A stretch of DNA of 64,000 bases from assembly GCA_020002185.1 (NCBI GenBank), contig CM034541.1, positions 30,902,648-30,966,647 of the forward strand, given 5' to 3'. Source of the DNA: Paraescarpia echinospica. Its lineage: Eukaryota > Annelida > Polychaeta > Sabellida > Siboglinidae. The first letter of the stretch is position 1, and every line of letters starts with the position of its first letter. Of this stretch, positions 44,801-59,037 are shown one piece after another. The notes beneath the pieces are model-generated. The model made no database searches. It was given only the letters and a program-made list of their open reading frames with translations, and had not been told where the DNA came from. Position numbers and translations under genes: made by a program.

Positions 44801-47524
44801 TTTTTACATCCATTTTCTCATGTATTTACATATAAATATATATATGCTTAATTCAGTATTTACTGGAGATATTCTGTATTATTTTATGTACTCCCCTGGA
44901 GTGCAACATGTCATACAAGACAAACATAACATAATTTTTACACTATGGAGGGACAATTCGACATCCTATCAATTGTTAATTCAGTATTAAAGAAATGTTA
45001 TGTAATTCTACTCCCATGTGTTATGCATTAAATTTTATTACAGATATATACAGAAACAAACACAGGCTCCATGTCAGTTTATTAATAGCAAAATTACCCT
45101 GATTTATTAGTGAGGTTTTGGTGCAGGCATGCAAAATGCTATAGCCTTTAGATAGGCTTCAACTGCAAGTGTCGTAGATTTGATATTTTATGGCCGGGAA
45201 CTCCAAACAGTGTGATCTGGCCATTATATTAATATCACCTTTAATTTTTTATGAGTTTCTAGGATGGTGTAGATATTAATCCACACCCATTAAATTAGTA
45301 ACAAGCTTGTAGGTAGGCATCCATTTCAGTGTTATAAATTGACCCGGTTACAGGGGACCATTTCACAAACATTCATATGAGCTCATAAGCCCAGTTTTTC
45401 TCTGTAAAATCGATTTTGTGCATTAACAGTGATCATGTATACGTGTGTTGTAGAAATAGTGTCCTCAGCGATTTGGTGGCAGTAGTATGCATTTGTAAAA
45501 AGATCCTTACATTTAACAATGCAGTCTGTTTAATGATGGTTCCTTACGAGCTTGTGGTCATAGTGAAATGGTCACCCTGGTTTCTGTCCCAGAAAGTAGC
45601 CACTTGCTGGCTGTGTCCTGACATTGTCCTAACCAGGACATAAACTGACCCAGACACTAGGGGAAAGAGGTCAACTGGTCAAGCCATGAATGAGTCATTA
45701 GTTTTAGCTATGGTGACTTATCTAAGGACAAATATATCAATCACTCTGGGAGTGGGGGCTATTTTTGGATGGCTCCACTTATCAGAACTTGGCTGGATTT
45801 GGTCATTCCTCACTCAAATACTAGTGCAAACTGTGCCAGTTGAATTTATGCCATAATAGAAATAGGTGTTTGCTTTATGCATTTAAGATAACACTGTTTA
45901 GAGAAATAAAACAACATGAGTGTAACTTTCAATAAATAAATGTGTTGCACCATGGTAAAAAAAAAAAATTTTTATTAACTAAGTTTTCATGTTGTTAATT
46001 TTTATGACATTTTATCAGTGGTCAAGTTATACAATTGTCCCTATCCGGTTCAGCATAAAAATGTTGATACCACAAGAAGTTATTATTAACTGTAATGTAA
46101 ACTAATGGCACATTTTAAGGGGGCATCTCATCATAATGCTGATTTTTAAGATAGAATATATTCTGTCACCTTCTCGATCAAATTAATTACTAATAACACA
46201 ATCTGTATGGCTTCTACGGAAGAATTCTTGTAGATAAGCATTTCAGAGAATGTTAATATCGGTGATAATTTAATAGTAACTAAAACAAAGAATATGATCA
46301 AACAGGTATTTTAATACCTTGATACTTACAATACAAACATTGTTTGTATTTTTAATTAGATTATTTTCAGCATGTCCATTAAATTTATGGTGTCCACTTT
46401 ATTGTTTATATTTTTGAGAAAATCCCTTTTCAAAATTCAATGTCAAAGTTAGCGAAAGTGTGTATATAAAAAGTGGAGAGGAATGTTACATATTCTATGA
46501 TTACCAAATACTCAATATCAACCCACACACAGTATATAGAGAATGCAGCAAAAATAGCTACAAGATATACAAGTGTGCGTATTTGAAAAGCCTTCAAGAT
46601 AACATCCAGCATGTTATCACTTGAAACCAAAGAGGGCATGGTTGATGGACTATTTCATGTCAGCAGACTGAGTGATAAAATCATGTTTATTTATGCAGTT
46701 GCCATACAATGCATTGCTGTTAAGTCAACAGTTTATGTACTCTGCTTTGGGCTATGCCAGCACTGGACCATGTAAACATCTCTCCACAGGTGGATTACTG
46801 GTGATATATCATACAGCATTTAACAAAAATAGCTGGTGTCATTATGATATCATGTCACTGTATTTACAATATCTATATCACGATCTTGCTTGTCAGGAAA
46901 TAAATATTACAGTTTAAGTAGAATTGTGTAGTGTTCACTAAGGTAAAATTCCAAAGTGTATAATTTTTCCTTTAAAATGTGTCGTTTTTCTGTCCTACAA
47001 GTGGTGATATATTGACATGATGCGACGTACACATGTCCAATTCTATCCCACAGGCATACCGGTCTGACCCTTCCATTTTAACACACATATAAAGCACTGA
47101 TCTGAACTCTCGATTCCAACAAGCATGTAAAATACTTGTCAGACCCCTCCTAAACACTGTATGAAAAATACTAATCTGACCTCTCCCGTGCAACATGTAT
47201 GTGAAATACTAGTCTAAGCTCTTCATTGTAACATGTACATTGTCAAAGTTGCTCTAATTGTTAAAGTGAATTCGTCCATTGGTTTGTATTGTAAATAAAC
47301 AGTAAAACCATATTGAAAAGCCTTCAATATGGTTTACACTTGTCTGTTGGGTTTGTGCTCTGGAAGGCAATCCTGTTAAATGCTTAGAAATGTGAATATT
47401 GTACTTCTCGTCAATCCTTTACAAAATAGGTTTACATATATTTATGATATATAACTCACATTGGCAAACTATAGATGGTATGTGGGTTATACGAACCGAT
47501 ACATCTATAAATAGTGTGTGAAAA
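41890..47524. other. Gene-free 5.6-kb stretch
   Basis: AT-rich with no recognisable exon, RNA gene or transposon. A 60-65-bp imperfect duplication with GATTGGT cores occurs at 44215-44345. Short frames at 43239-43436 and 43724-44023 have no domain. Confidence 0.4.
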
Positions 47525-47790
47525 TATTAACATTAAAATTAGGCATTCTGTTCTTAGTTTTTTAATTTATTAATTAACATAATGTTCTTAAGACTGTACT
47601 AACTATGTTGGACGTATGACCACGAGTGCATGTTCAATAGTAAACAAAACATCCAGTTTGTAAACAAGCAATGCAAAGTCGGGCTGAGTTAACTGCAATA
47701 TCCTTTGATGTTCAACGATGTCCCATTTTCCCACGTTCAACACAGCAAATTATGATGCACACTAATTCTGAGTAGAGGAACTGACTTTTA
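47525..47790 (+). repeat. Dispersed repeat, family B, copy 3 (internally deleted)
   Basis: Shares GTTCTTAAGACTGTACTAAC, GGGCTGAGTTAACTGCAATA, TCCTTTGATGTTCAAC and CCACGTTCAACACAGCA with the two other copies; it lacks ~50 bp after CTATGTTGGA. Confidence 0.7.
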
Positions 47791-50700
47791 TATGCATGGA
47801 AAGTTTGTGAGTTTTTTGTAGAAGTGTGGAACATAGCCATTAATCTGGTGATCCAAGACCAGCAGATTTTTATTTTATACATCGCCACATCCACTAATGT
47901 TTGAACCAATAAAAACATATTTAAAAGATAAGAATACCCAACTTAACATAATAAACACCAGTAAGCAAATTAGTTAAGGTCAATGCTTAATGTGTAAATT
48001 TTGATATGCGGATCACTAACTTATGCATGGCCAGAACCTTCAAGTTAACAAATTTGGTGGTCCTGCAGTACACCAGATTTTTAGCCCCAATATTCAACAC
48101 AGCATAGAGGGCAGGGGATGGAGGGACACCCCGAGAATAAGGGTGGCATGACCTAAGAAGGGGATAGGGTTTCACTGCCTGGGAGTCATGGTCTAGACAG
48201 GGGAATACCTCAGCCCAAGGTGGGCAGGAATTCATACCGGAAAATAATGCAGTTGTGTCACACTAAAATATAGCTGTTAAGCAAGACTCTGTTTGGGCCA
48301 AATTACACTAAATTTCTATCAGTTGGACTTTAAGGTATGTATACATTAAATTATAAATTACCAATTAACTAAATAATTTATTGTTTCAACTGACCACTTT
48401 CAAAGTATAAGAACCCGTTGTTTTCTTTCATTTCAAGCAAGATTTCATTGAGAAATTCCACAGATTTATGTGTGATTAACTTAAAACAGTATGTTACCAT
48501 TATTTTACTGAATAAAAAATGTCAAATTAGTGTTTTGTTAATGCTGACCCATTTCTAGGCATACAAACCAATTGTTCACTTCTAGTATTCAAGCGAGAAT
48601 TCAATGATAAATTATACATCACACCTGTGGAACAACATATAATGTTATGTTAAAATTATTATATCAAATAACAAATGATGTACTGTTTATCCCATTTCCA
48701 CAGTATAATACCCAATTGTTCTTCAGTCCCTACAAGAGATTCCAATCGCTGCCTGGAGAACCAGATAACCGCTTTCCACGATATAGCTATACAACCAGCT
48801 AGGCCCTAAAATGAGCCAGGTTGCAGAGTTGTACCATGGACTAATATACCAGCGCATGCTTCGAGTGCGTTCCATCAGATGAATCCGCCTGGCGTTGGAG
48901 TTCGGTAACCAGCCCAACCAGCATTTAGATTTTTCCCAGCATGGCTGGCAATGGCTATGAATGCTACACAAGGTGCTGGCATACGTAACCACAGCTGCTA
49001 ATTAGCACACTCACCACTAAACCCAAGGGCTATCTCGAAAACTATGAGCTCTTGTACAATTGCCATGATGGGGACAGGGTTTGGTCTGGTCTTAGTCCAG
49101 GTGCTATTGTGTGACAAAAAGAAATATATATATATTTTTCTTGCTTTAAATGTGTGTTATAGAGTATTTATACTCATTTATTTATTTATTATAAGAGATC
49201 GTTTGCTTATGACAAAGTAAGTTGATTACAAGTGCCATCAGTAAGAATTCTTCTGTTGATCTGCAGAAAAAGTACAAACCTTAAAGAAGCTGTTAAGAGA
49301 TGTGCTAAAATCATTCCTACTATTTACAATTAAAAAATAACTTTTCACATTTATACCAATTGCTGTACATGTTTATTTTTGTACAATTATTTGTAAACTT
49401 TGATAGTATGTGAATAGCAGCAACTGCCTTAAGTTTTGAAAGAAATTTCAGATTTGGACAGGTGTTGTTTTTTCACAAAATTGCAACTAAATCCCGATAG
49501 CTATAATTCTGTTATACTTAAAAATATAAAAATAAACATTTTACAAAAAACATTCATGGGGAAGTCTATTTACACAATGTTTCTTCTTAAGCAAAATAAC
49601 TAGGCTACAAACCTAAATTATTAATTCCAACTCAGGTGAAGCAAACTACTGGGCCAAATTACAAAGGAGGATTGGACACCAAAAACAAAAGTGCAAAAAA
49701 ACAAAAGGTGCTTAAAATAAATGAAAAGCTGTCTTAGATGGTAGCCAAGATACATCTACACCTAAAATTAAACACCACAACCACAATTGCTTTTCAAACA
49801 ACAACAATAAACATACAGGATGTGTTTTGTGCGTCTCTTCTTTCTTGATGGGCCTAAGATACAGCACAAATGTTATCAACAGGGACTGTCCACAATGAAG
49901 CTGGTTATGGAGTAAATATAGCGTCAGTTACAGGACACCAATTTGGCCCAATATTGTGTGACTCTGTGGTAGGGCTCATTATAGGGATTAGGTTATGAAT
50001 GAACATGAGTGATTAGATGCTAGAGGAGTGAGTGATGACTTAAATGACATAACATGCAGGGGGCAGAGCTGCCCACCCACAGTAGCCCTTGCCCTCTGTG
50101 ATAAACAAAATAAGAATATTAATTACATTTCTCTAAGGAATGTTGGAGTCTTGGAGAAACCACATTTGTCTTTGGGAGTACTTGGCAGGAAAGATGAAGC
50201 CCCCCATTGGTTGGTTTAAATTCGGTAGTCAGGCTAGTTTAGATATAAAGAATTGTAGAGGGAAAATAAGAGGGTTGACAGGTGCACACAGAGAGCAAGG
50301 GCACACAGAGTGCAGGGTGTGCAGCCAGGAGGGTTTCCCTCCAGCTTGGGCTGGGAGGTGAGGCTGAGCTGCCTCGGTGTCACCGCTGGGCTGGACTGGC
50401 ATGTTCAAGGTTTACACTATGTATGGACTATAATAAAAAGTAGGTTGTCAAGGTTTATTTATTAGTCAGTTTATATATTATTATTTACAGTCGGTACCCC
50501 CCCCCCGTTGTCATAGCGCCTGGGGGAGGACCGCTACGACAATTACAACACATTTTCTGTAGTAGCCGGTAAACAGACTAGCAAACCTATTGCATGCGTG
50601 AGCTCTAACCCAAGTGACCTCTGACCCGATTAAGTCATTAACACAGAAGCTGTTTCCTGTCTAGACAGAGCAATGGGACCCTATTTGATTACAGATGTGT

Positions 50701-52907
50701 GTGGTTATGAATTAATCCAATATTTCCCACTCCAGCTGGCAGGAGGTCACCGCAAGACCCATCTGGGTGTTAGAAACAATAAGGAAAAATATTACAGAAA
50801 ATTCCCAGTGGTCTGCATTCTAAATAACCACTTGCTGTCTGGTACGACAGTTGTATATTCATTTCCTGGCGGTCTCCTGTTTTATGCGAATCCACATCCG
50901 AACAGGTTTATGTGGACGATTCATTATTTATAGGGCGGATCTTGCATAGTCATCGCTCCCTTTATTGCGACTGCGCATGCCAGGAGGGATGATTCAGGAA
51001 CAGGTACATTACTTGTCTACCAGACAGGTTTATGCTCCCTGTGTAAAACACGGCTCTGGCTTCTGCCTCTGGCATGGCTTATGCAAGTGTGTTTGCTGGC
51101 ATTCCATCATGCTCCAGTGTTGTCCTAAATATGTTTGATGTCCAGCTGAAGCCTTCTATGTTTAAGGTTCTAGGGTATTTGGATTATCAGGGGCTTCTTC
51201 AAACATATGGCTGGACCATTGCTCATCTTCTGAACTTTAGCGTTTCATTTTAGTTTTTTCACACCTCCTTCCAACACTCAATTTGTTTTCGTTTATATTT
51301 TCATACACTCTTTCATCTCACCCTTTCTCTCTCATATTCATTCCTTTTAGTCATTGTTTGCATATTTCTATAAAAGTGTTACATAAACAGTCAATTTAGT
51401 CAAACATTTTTGTGTCAGGTATTTGTTATAAAACTTTAATTATATATTTTCTGTGTGTAAGGGTACAAAGCTGTGTTCCAAGAGAGATACAACATGGCTC
51501 TCTCTCTATAAATATATATATATATATACACATATATGCATGCCTGTATGTACATGCACGCATACACACATGTACACATGCACACGGATGTATACAACTG
51601 CTCCTAAATGGGTGGAATGAAACTCGAAAGTACAGGACAGAAGGGATTCAAGGGAGAAAGTTATATCATTCTTTTTATCTCTAGAAAACCTCTTCGACGA
51701 ATGGTGGTCTTGACATGATTTTGTTCATCTTGTTTCAGATTAATTTTACAACAAAATTAAACCAGTCTGGTGTTCGCTGCCAGTAATGCTAGGACAATAA
51801 ACTATTGCTAATTTGCTTGTACACATTTTTTTTATATATAACACCTGACAAGCTATTTAATTATTTTTTATCAAATCTAGCTGAAATTCAACAAAAAATT
51901 ACAACAAGTTGTTAACACAAGACTACATACTGTAGCAATGGACAAATTCACACAAATTGCAGGTTACCTGATCCAGTAATCAAGATCAATTCATGTCATG
52001 ATTTTAAGAAAAGCACACCATATTCAAAATAAACCCAATTTAAGTTTTATATTATCATTAAAGGCAAATGTTGTGTGGTGTTCGGTTTAACCTCATTCCA
52101 CCCCAAAACATCTGACATGTGTTTGGTACAATGTTATTCTACTTAGGTATTATACCACTGCTGAAGCTTGGCATAACCACATGTTTTTTTGTTTTTTGCA
52201 AAACTACTTATGTGAACATTTGTCATCTAATATTACTGTTATTACATCTACATATATGTTCTATTAATTATAGCAACGTAACCAACACACTGCACGTGAA
52301 ATCATTGTTGATAACAGTTATTTTGGGGATGACGGCGACCAGTTTACTTAATCATTATCATCTTACATTGGAATAATTAAAACATACTGGTTACAGCCTT
52401 AATTGGCACCGCTGTCAACACGGAATTGTATATAATTTTGTCGATTGTTTTACCGATTGTCTATGTTTCTAAATATAACTTACACAATTCCAAATATACC
52501 TACCCTCTTCTATTAAACTGACTGCATATTATTTAAACTATTCACGCACAACAAGAACCATCAACGACCCAAACTCACAATGGGTTAAAAAAGGAGGACA
52601 AAGTTTTACTTGGAAGCCATATCAAAAAGAGAGTATTTTTAACATGTAATAACTGTTTCAGTGGAACCGTAGCTAAATAATAGACGTTTTGTGTGACATT
52701 TGTTTACACCTGAGGATATGTCATTACTGCTGGTATCATACACACGCAAACGTCACTATGTACATTGATCTTTCTTTTCATTTCAGTGATAATAACGCAG
52801 CATTGTGTTTCCATCTCTGCAGAGTCTATCAGCAGGCACCACGTAGATACTACTTTTGCTAATACAGCCGACATGATATTATAACTGTGGCAGTAAAACA
52901 TCAGTGA
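47791..52907. other. Gene-free 5.1-kb stretch
   Basis: No supported gene. A more GC-rich block at 48723-48992 has an 89-aa minus-strand open frame without a domain. A C(11) run is at about 50497-50507. A TATA/CA-rich tract lies at 51510-51590. Confidence 0.4.
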
Positions 52908-54273
52908 TTAGTTTAACATCAGTGATTTGCAAATTATTAGAAAGACTAATTAAAGATCACATGGTGAATTTTCTTGTTAAACATAACTTGATAAACCCAT
53001 CTCAACATGGGTTTCTAAAAGCGAGGTCATGCTTAACAAATATGTTGTTTTTTGGAAGATATTACTAAGTGGATAGATGATGGATCACCAGTAGATATCA
53101 TCTACTTAGATTTTCAAAAAGCTTTCGACAAAGTGCCACATCAAAGATTACTGCTTAAACTAAAGGCCCATGGCATAGGAAATGGTATAATAAACTGGAT
53201 AGAACAATGGCTGATTGACAGAAGACAACGTGTAGTAGTTGATGGGGAGGCTTCAACCTGGAAATTGGTATTGAGTGGGGTACCACAGGGATCAGTATTA
53301 GGACCTATATTATTCTTAATATATATCAACGATTTGGATGATCAAAATAACAAGCAAGGTGTTGAAATTTGCGGATGATACAAAAGTGTTTAGAAGGATT
53401 AAAAGTGATGGAGATAGACAGCATTTACAAGATGATCTTGACAGGTTGATCAAATGGTCTGAAAAGTGGCAAATGCTGTTCAATTGTGGTAAATGTAAAT
53501 GCCTCCACACAGGACATGGGAATGAAGATGTAGAATATACAACGGGGGGTACTGTACTAAGTACTACTGTAAAAGAAAAGGACTTAGGGTTAACCATTAG
53601 TGCTGATATGAAGGTTTCAGAGCAGTGTGGAATTGTAGCTTCAAAGGGAAATCAAATCCTTGGATTAATTAGGCGAAACATAACGTATAAGGAAAAAGAG
53701 CTAATAATACCGCTGTACAAAACAATAGTTAGGCCTCATTTAGAATATTGTATTCAAGCGTGGAGGCCATATCGCAGGAAGGACATAGATATGCTAGAAA
53801 GATTGCAGAGGAGAGCAACTAAAATTACACTAAAACTGAGGGATCTTAGTTACGAAATACACCTAAAATAATGCGGTTTAACAACACTAGAGACCAGGAG
53901 ATTGAGAAGAGATCAGATAGAAGTGTTTAAAATATTGAATGGTTATGAAAATATTGATAGAAATATTTTTTTCTCACTTAAGAAAGATAGAAGGACTAGA
54001 GGACATGAAGTTATATCAGCAAAGGAGCAGTGTAGATTAGATATAAGAAAGTTTTCATTTTCACAAAGGACTGTAAATGAATGGAACAGATTATCTGCTG
54101 ATTGTATGGGTGCTAGTAGCGTGAATATGTTTAAAAATAAAATCGACACAAACCTCAGACGGGCGGGATACACATAGATAAAAGGGTCCGACTCTCGATA
54201 AGCCAAATGGCTTCCTTGTCCATCTGCCACCTAGAGTTAATTCTCTGGGTGGCAATCTTGTTAAATCTTGTTA
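52908..54273 (+). mobile_element. CR1-like non-LTR retrotransposon, 5'-truncated dead copy
   Basis: Begins AGTTTAACATCAGTGATTTG, corresponding to base ~5441 of the 4385-6811 copy, and runs to the shared GGCAATCTTGTTAAAT tail. The catalytic [18 protein letters not shown] and FADD motifs remain. It is broken by a 2-base deletion near 53045, a frameshift near 53340 within the D-D-x region before FADD, and a stop at about 53869 (CTAAAATAATGCGG). It is close in sequence to the intact ORF, so the family was recently active. Confidence 0.9.
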
Positions 54274-54325
54274 ATAGCACTACGGTGATATTGCTGTATT
54301 TAAAGTAGCAATGAAACAACAGTTG

Positions 54326-55385
54326 CATTGTCACTATGACTATATGATTGTATCTGATACATAATCATGGTATATTGTCACTATGACTGCATGACTGTGT
54401 CTGATACATAATAATGGTATATTGTCACTATGACTGTATGACCGTGTCTGATACATAATCACGGTATATTGTCACTATGACTGTATGACTGTGTCTGATA
54501 CATAATCACGGTATACTGTCACTATGACTGTATGTCTGATACATTATCACGGTATATTGTCACTATGACTGTGTGACTGTGTCTGATACATAATCACGGT
54601 ATACTGTCACTATGACTGTATGTCTGATACATTATCACGGTATATTGTCACTATGACTGTGTGACTGTGTCTGATACATAATCACGGTATACTGTCACTA
54701 TGACTGTATGTCTGATACATTATCACGGTATATTGTCACTATGACTGTGTGACTGTGTCTGATACATAATCACGGTATACTGTCACTATGACTGTATGTC
54801 TGATACATTATCACGGTATATTGTCACTATGACTGTGTGACTGTGTCTGATACATAATCACGGTATATTGTCACTGTGTCTGTATGACTGTGTCTGATAC
54901 ATAATCACGGTATATTGTCACTGTGACTGTATGACTGTCTGATACATAATCACGGTATATTGTCACTGTGTCTGTATGACTGTGTCTGATACATAATCAC
55001 GGTATATTGTCACTGTGACTGTATGACTGTGTCTGATACATAATCACGGTATATTGTCACTATGACTGTGTGACTGTGTCTGTTACATAATCACGGTATA
55101 TTGTCACTATGACTGTATGACTGTGTCTGATACATAATCATGGTATATTGTCACTATGACTGTGTGACTGTATCTGATACATAATCACGGTATATTGTCG
55201 CTGTGACTGTGTGACTGTGTCTGATACATAATCACGGTATTTTGTCGCTGTAACTGTGTGACTGTGTCTGATACATAATCACAGTATATTGTCACTATGA
55301 CTGTATGATTGTCTCTGATACATAATCACGGTGTATTGTCACTATGACTGTATGACTGTCTGATACATAATCATGGTACAGTGTC
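54326..55385. repeat. 47-bp minisatellite with an 88-bp higher-order repeat
   Basis: About 23 units containing GATACATAATCACGGTATAT and TGTCACTATGACTGTATGAC. Taking the ACGGTAT position as register, units start at 54461, 54508, 54549, 54596, 54637, 54684, 54725, 54772, 54813 and 54860: spacing alternates 47 and 41 bp, an 88-bp higher-order unit repeated four times. Elsewhere the spacing is 47 bp (occasionally 45). It begins about 50 bp after the CR1-like tail. Confidence 0.95.
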
Positions 55386-55479
55386 ATCATCACACTGGTA
55401 TTATTGCTGTAATATCACAGTATAGCTGCTGAGATCACAGTGGTGGAATTGTTATCACCACATAGTGACGTGGGAACTA

Positions 55480-55790
55480 AATTCATATTGGGGGGGCTAA
55501 CGGAGCTTCAGCACCACTAAAAAATGTTTGCCGCCACATATCTTCATATCTTCCTTCACCTTGTGGATGTCTCGGTTGGCTTGACTGTGACTCATGACAT
55601 CCGAACAAACACGGGGGGACAGTGCTATTAAAAAGAATTATTTTTTATGTCGCGTCGCTGCTGTCAATTTACCTTCTCCAGCTTCTCTCCGCTCTCTCCA
55701 CTGAACAATGATGAGATCCCATGATGGGGGGGCTGCTTTCTAAATTCTATTTTCACCACACCGCCTATTACTGGGGGCAGAAAATGATAT
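55480..55790 (+). repeat. Dispersed G-rich repeat, family A, diverged copy
   Basis: GGGGGGCTAACGGAGCTTCA, GCGTCGCTGCTGTCAA, CTTCTCCGCTCTCTCC and the right end CACCGCCTATTA follow the order seen at 20671-21008. Confidence 0.5.
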
Positions 55791-57512
55791 GACAGTTCTA
55801 TTACCCCTAGTAGCATTTAAACAGTTCTTTATTTGTATTATTTATACCACAAAAGACTTGGGTTACAAACACTGAAGGGGTGATATCTACACCAGACTGG
55901 GTATCTCCAAGCCATTGTTTTGAGTTCTTACATAACTATCTACTTATCTAGAAAGACATTGGTGTGTTTGTAATGGCGGATAATTGTTCACTTTATCTTG
56001 TAGTTAGCAGTAGTCAAACAAGCAACCAAGCAAACCCTGAAACACATTTGTCACCAATCTTTTATAATTATCTTAAAATGTTTGCTAACATATTACAGCA
56101 TCAACTAACTAAGGGATTCTCCACATTTTTTATCAACATTTACCTTTTATACAAAGCGTACAAAAGATTACTAAATTCAATTGTCCTATAAAATCACATT
56201 TCTTGCACAAATCCATATTTGGTTTTGCAGCTTTGTTTATTTATAGTTGACAAAAACCATTAAGACCACAACACCAACCAGAAAATCTTATTACACTGGA
56301 TATTAGCAGATTCAGTTAATGACGTGATGCTACATGACATTTCTGGGTGCATGACTCATTTTGGAGGCGTAAATTCCTGAAGGTGTATGAAAAATTCTGC
56401 CCCCTTGTTTCCTGCCATGACCATCGTAGATCAAAATAAATGAGACATCAGTCGATATCGTTTACATATCCAGTCTAATTTAGATCGTCCCAAACCACTG
56501 TGGGAGTTAAACAACATTTGGGTGCATTAGCAAATAATTTATGTCCCCATTATAGCGAGGGGCTCATCAACGTTTCTCGTTTTCTCGCTCAGCTGCTTTC
56601 ACTAAACAGTCATAAAAATAAACGCCGGCAGCAAAGTTGGCTTAATTTACGTTTTCCATGACAGACAATTCATCCAGTTCGTTTAATGAAAAAAAATGAA
56701 TGGTCGTGCGCAGACTAAACAAGGGTAGCGAGCACACGTGTATTGATTACGTGAAGCATATTACCGGTCGGTCGGGATTACTCATATACGCATAAGTCCA
56801 ATGTCTCTTTATTTGAGACCAATCACAGTGTAAGACCTGTGGCGATTAACGGAAATGCACGATGATTTTGATTGGTTAATAGAATGATGGTTTTATGGGA
56901 TACTGCAAAACTGAATATATTAGTATTTATACTAGCTTGTTTGGTTAAAATTAACATCCATACAAAACGTGCCACTATTTTGTGGTCTTTCATCTCTTAA
57001 TGTTTTCGAAAATACATGACTTAACAGCATGATTTGGCAGTGTTATAAAATACGCTTAGATATAGCATCAAGAAAAAAGGACGAAATGTAGCATTTGCAC
57101 TGGGCATACCAAAAATGCCCGTTCAATTTCAAAATCGATGCCTGACATGCCCACACAAGTACACTTAGCATGCACCATGTACCGTGTCGATAAGATCAAT
57201 CATGATAAAAACCAATGAGACATCTTGTATTCTTCTAGGCATCCAGTCCACAGAGGCTAATTGATTTGTGATTTAATTGCTCCAATTGCACCAGAAGAAC
57301 TTGAGGTAACCTGAAATTAGTGCACCTTTGAAACTAACCAGATGATTTTATCCTATCCTGGATAGTTCTGATCCTTAGCAATATAATAAAATGTTGTTCT
57401 TTCACAGCTGAATATATTTGTTGTACTTACGCTCAGTAATAATGAAGTAGTTATAATATATTAAAAGTGCAAATCAACTAACTTGATAAATTATAATTGT
57501 CGTTTTTATTAT
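55791..57512. other. Gene-free stretch
   Basis: No coding, RNA or transposon signal that I can support. Confidence 0.4.
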
Positions 57513-59037
57513 TTAAAGGGAATAAAAACATCTATTGCTCGAATTCATGTTATATTACATCCTGCTATCTATTTCCACGTCCACCAAGCCAATAAAATCA
57601 CACAAAAATTCAATGAATTAGAAATTCCACATTTTATGGTGTGCATCCAGACATTTTCGAATATGCATATTTTTGGCGCGCTTTTCGGGATGCCGAGATG
57701 TGACGTCACTTATGACTCAAACTCGCATCAGGCCGACCCTTTCCATGCATTCAGAGCATGTTTACAAGTATGTATAGCTTTTGGGTCGAAATGAGCGTCA
57801 GAACGAGTTATTGTGCAATATTCCGACGTAATACAAATCATCATTGAGGAACAAGCATTTATCTTACGGTTCCACATGAATCGAATTTTATTCAAAACAA
57901 CGAATGCGAATGGGCCTACAAGTCGACTAGGTTTCACCAAACTTGGGCTCATTTTCAGAATAATGATATCGAATGCAACCAACGGGAGATAATCTACACC
58001 AATAAACATACATAGCAAACATATATTGTATCCAGCTATATAAAGTAACGTGTATAATATCACTAGAATATCGATATATGATGGAGTTGTACAATTTATC
58101 ATAACAACTTAAATCAGTCAGACAGTTTCCGTTGGTCCCGCTAGCTCAGTGGGTAGGCGCGTTGGTTACCTGTCATTTATTTTACAATCGGGCGACGCCA
58201 GGTTCAATCCTGACAGCATGCAAACCTTTGATTTTCTGTACACTTTTTTGTTAATGTTTTCACGAAGTAATATAAACAAAATCATTTTATACTATAATGC
58301 ACTGTTTGTAAATAATTTATATTTTTGTAGTAACTATTTATTCGCCACAAAAATGAAAATATGGTCATTATATAACGATGTTTCTAAATTTTATTTATCC
58401 AAACAAATATAATGTAATGGATATATAATTTATTAATTGTAAATATATTGTACGGTAATATATTGTAATTATATATGTGAAAACAGATTGAGATCGGTCT
58501 GGATAAATACAATTTAGAAACGTCGTTATATATAATGACCATATTTTCATTTTTGTGGTGAATAAATAATTACTACAAAAATAAAAAAAATATTTACAAA
58601 CAGTGCATTATAGTATAAAATTATTTTGTTTATATTACTTCGTGAAAACATTTAAAAAAAAGTGGAACTGTAAGATAAATGTTTGTTCCTCTATGATGAC
58701 TAGTGTTTGTATTACGTCGGAATATTGCACAATAACTCGTTCTGACGCTCGTTTCGACCCAAAAGCTATCCTTGTAAACATGCTCTGAATGCATGGAAAG
58801 GGTCGGCCTGATGCGAGTGTGTGTCATAAGTGATGTCACGATACCACGTGATCACCTAGCTCATTAAAATTTCATTTTCCACGGGAATCGCTTCACAGAC
58901 GGGCTTAAAATCGAATTTATGCTACAAATGTATTTTTCTGTATTTGTTTAATGTTGTCAAATGTTACATACAATGTTAAACTTTGTGTACACATGGAAAA
59001 AGGATTTTAGCTAATGCCTTATTTTTATTTCCTTTAA
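57513..59037. mobile_element. Foldback element, TTAA-flanked, copy 2 (right arm shortened)
   Basis: Same ends as copy 1: TTAA AGGGAATAAAAAC at 57513 and ATTTTTATTTCCT TTAA ending at 59037. The left arm is 57702-58400 (699 bp, without the 33-bp gap of copy 1). The loop is again 100 bp (58401-58500). The right arm is 58501-58839, missing ~360 bp between GTGAAAACAT (58650) and GTGGAAC (58662), so its tRNA-like segment is lost. The non-palindromic ends (57517-57701, 58840-59033) match copy 1. The right end is very close to copy 1 (58861-59033 against 17720-17891). Confidence 0.8.
58134..58216 (+). other. tRNA-like pol III promoter in foldback copy 2
   Basis: A box TAGCTCAGTGGGTAGG (58142-58157), a closer fit to consensus than in copy 1, and B box AGGTTCAATCCTG (58200-58212). 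TTTTTTG follows near 58245. No stable cloverleaf. Confidence 0.65.

Noticed and set aside
48723..48992. 89-aa minus-strand frame followed by a GT donor-like site near 49013
   Set aside because: No match to the START N-terminus and no recognised domain; more likely an unclassified repeat.
54326..55385. Regular repeat array as a CRISPR
   Set aside because: The whole unit is repeated; there are no unique spacers, and the context is an animal genome.
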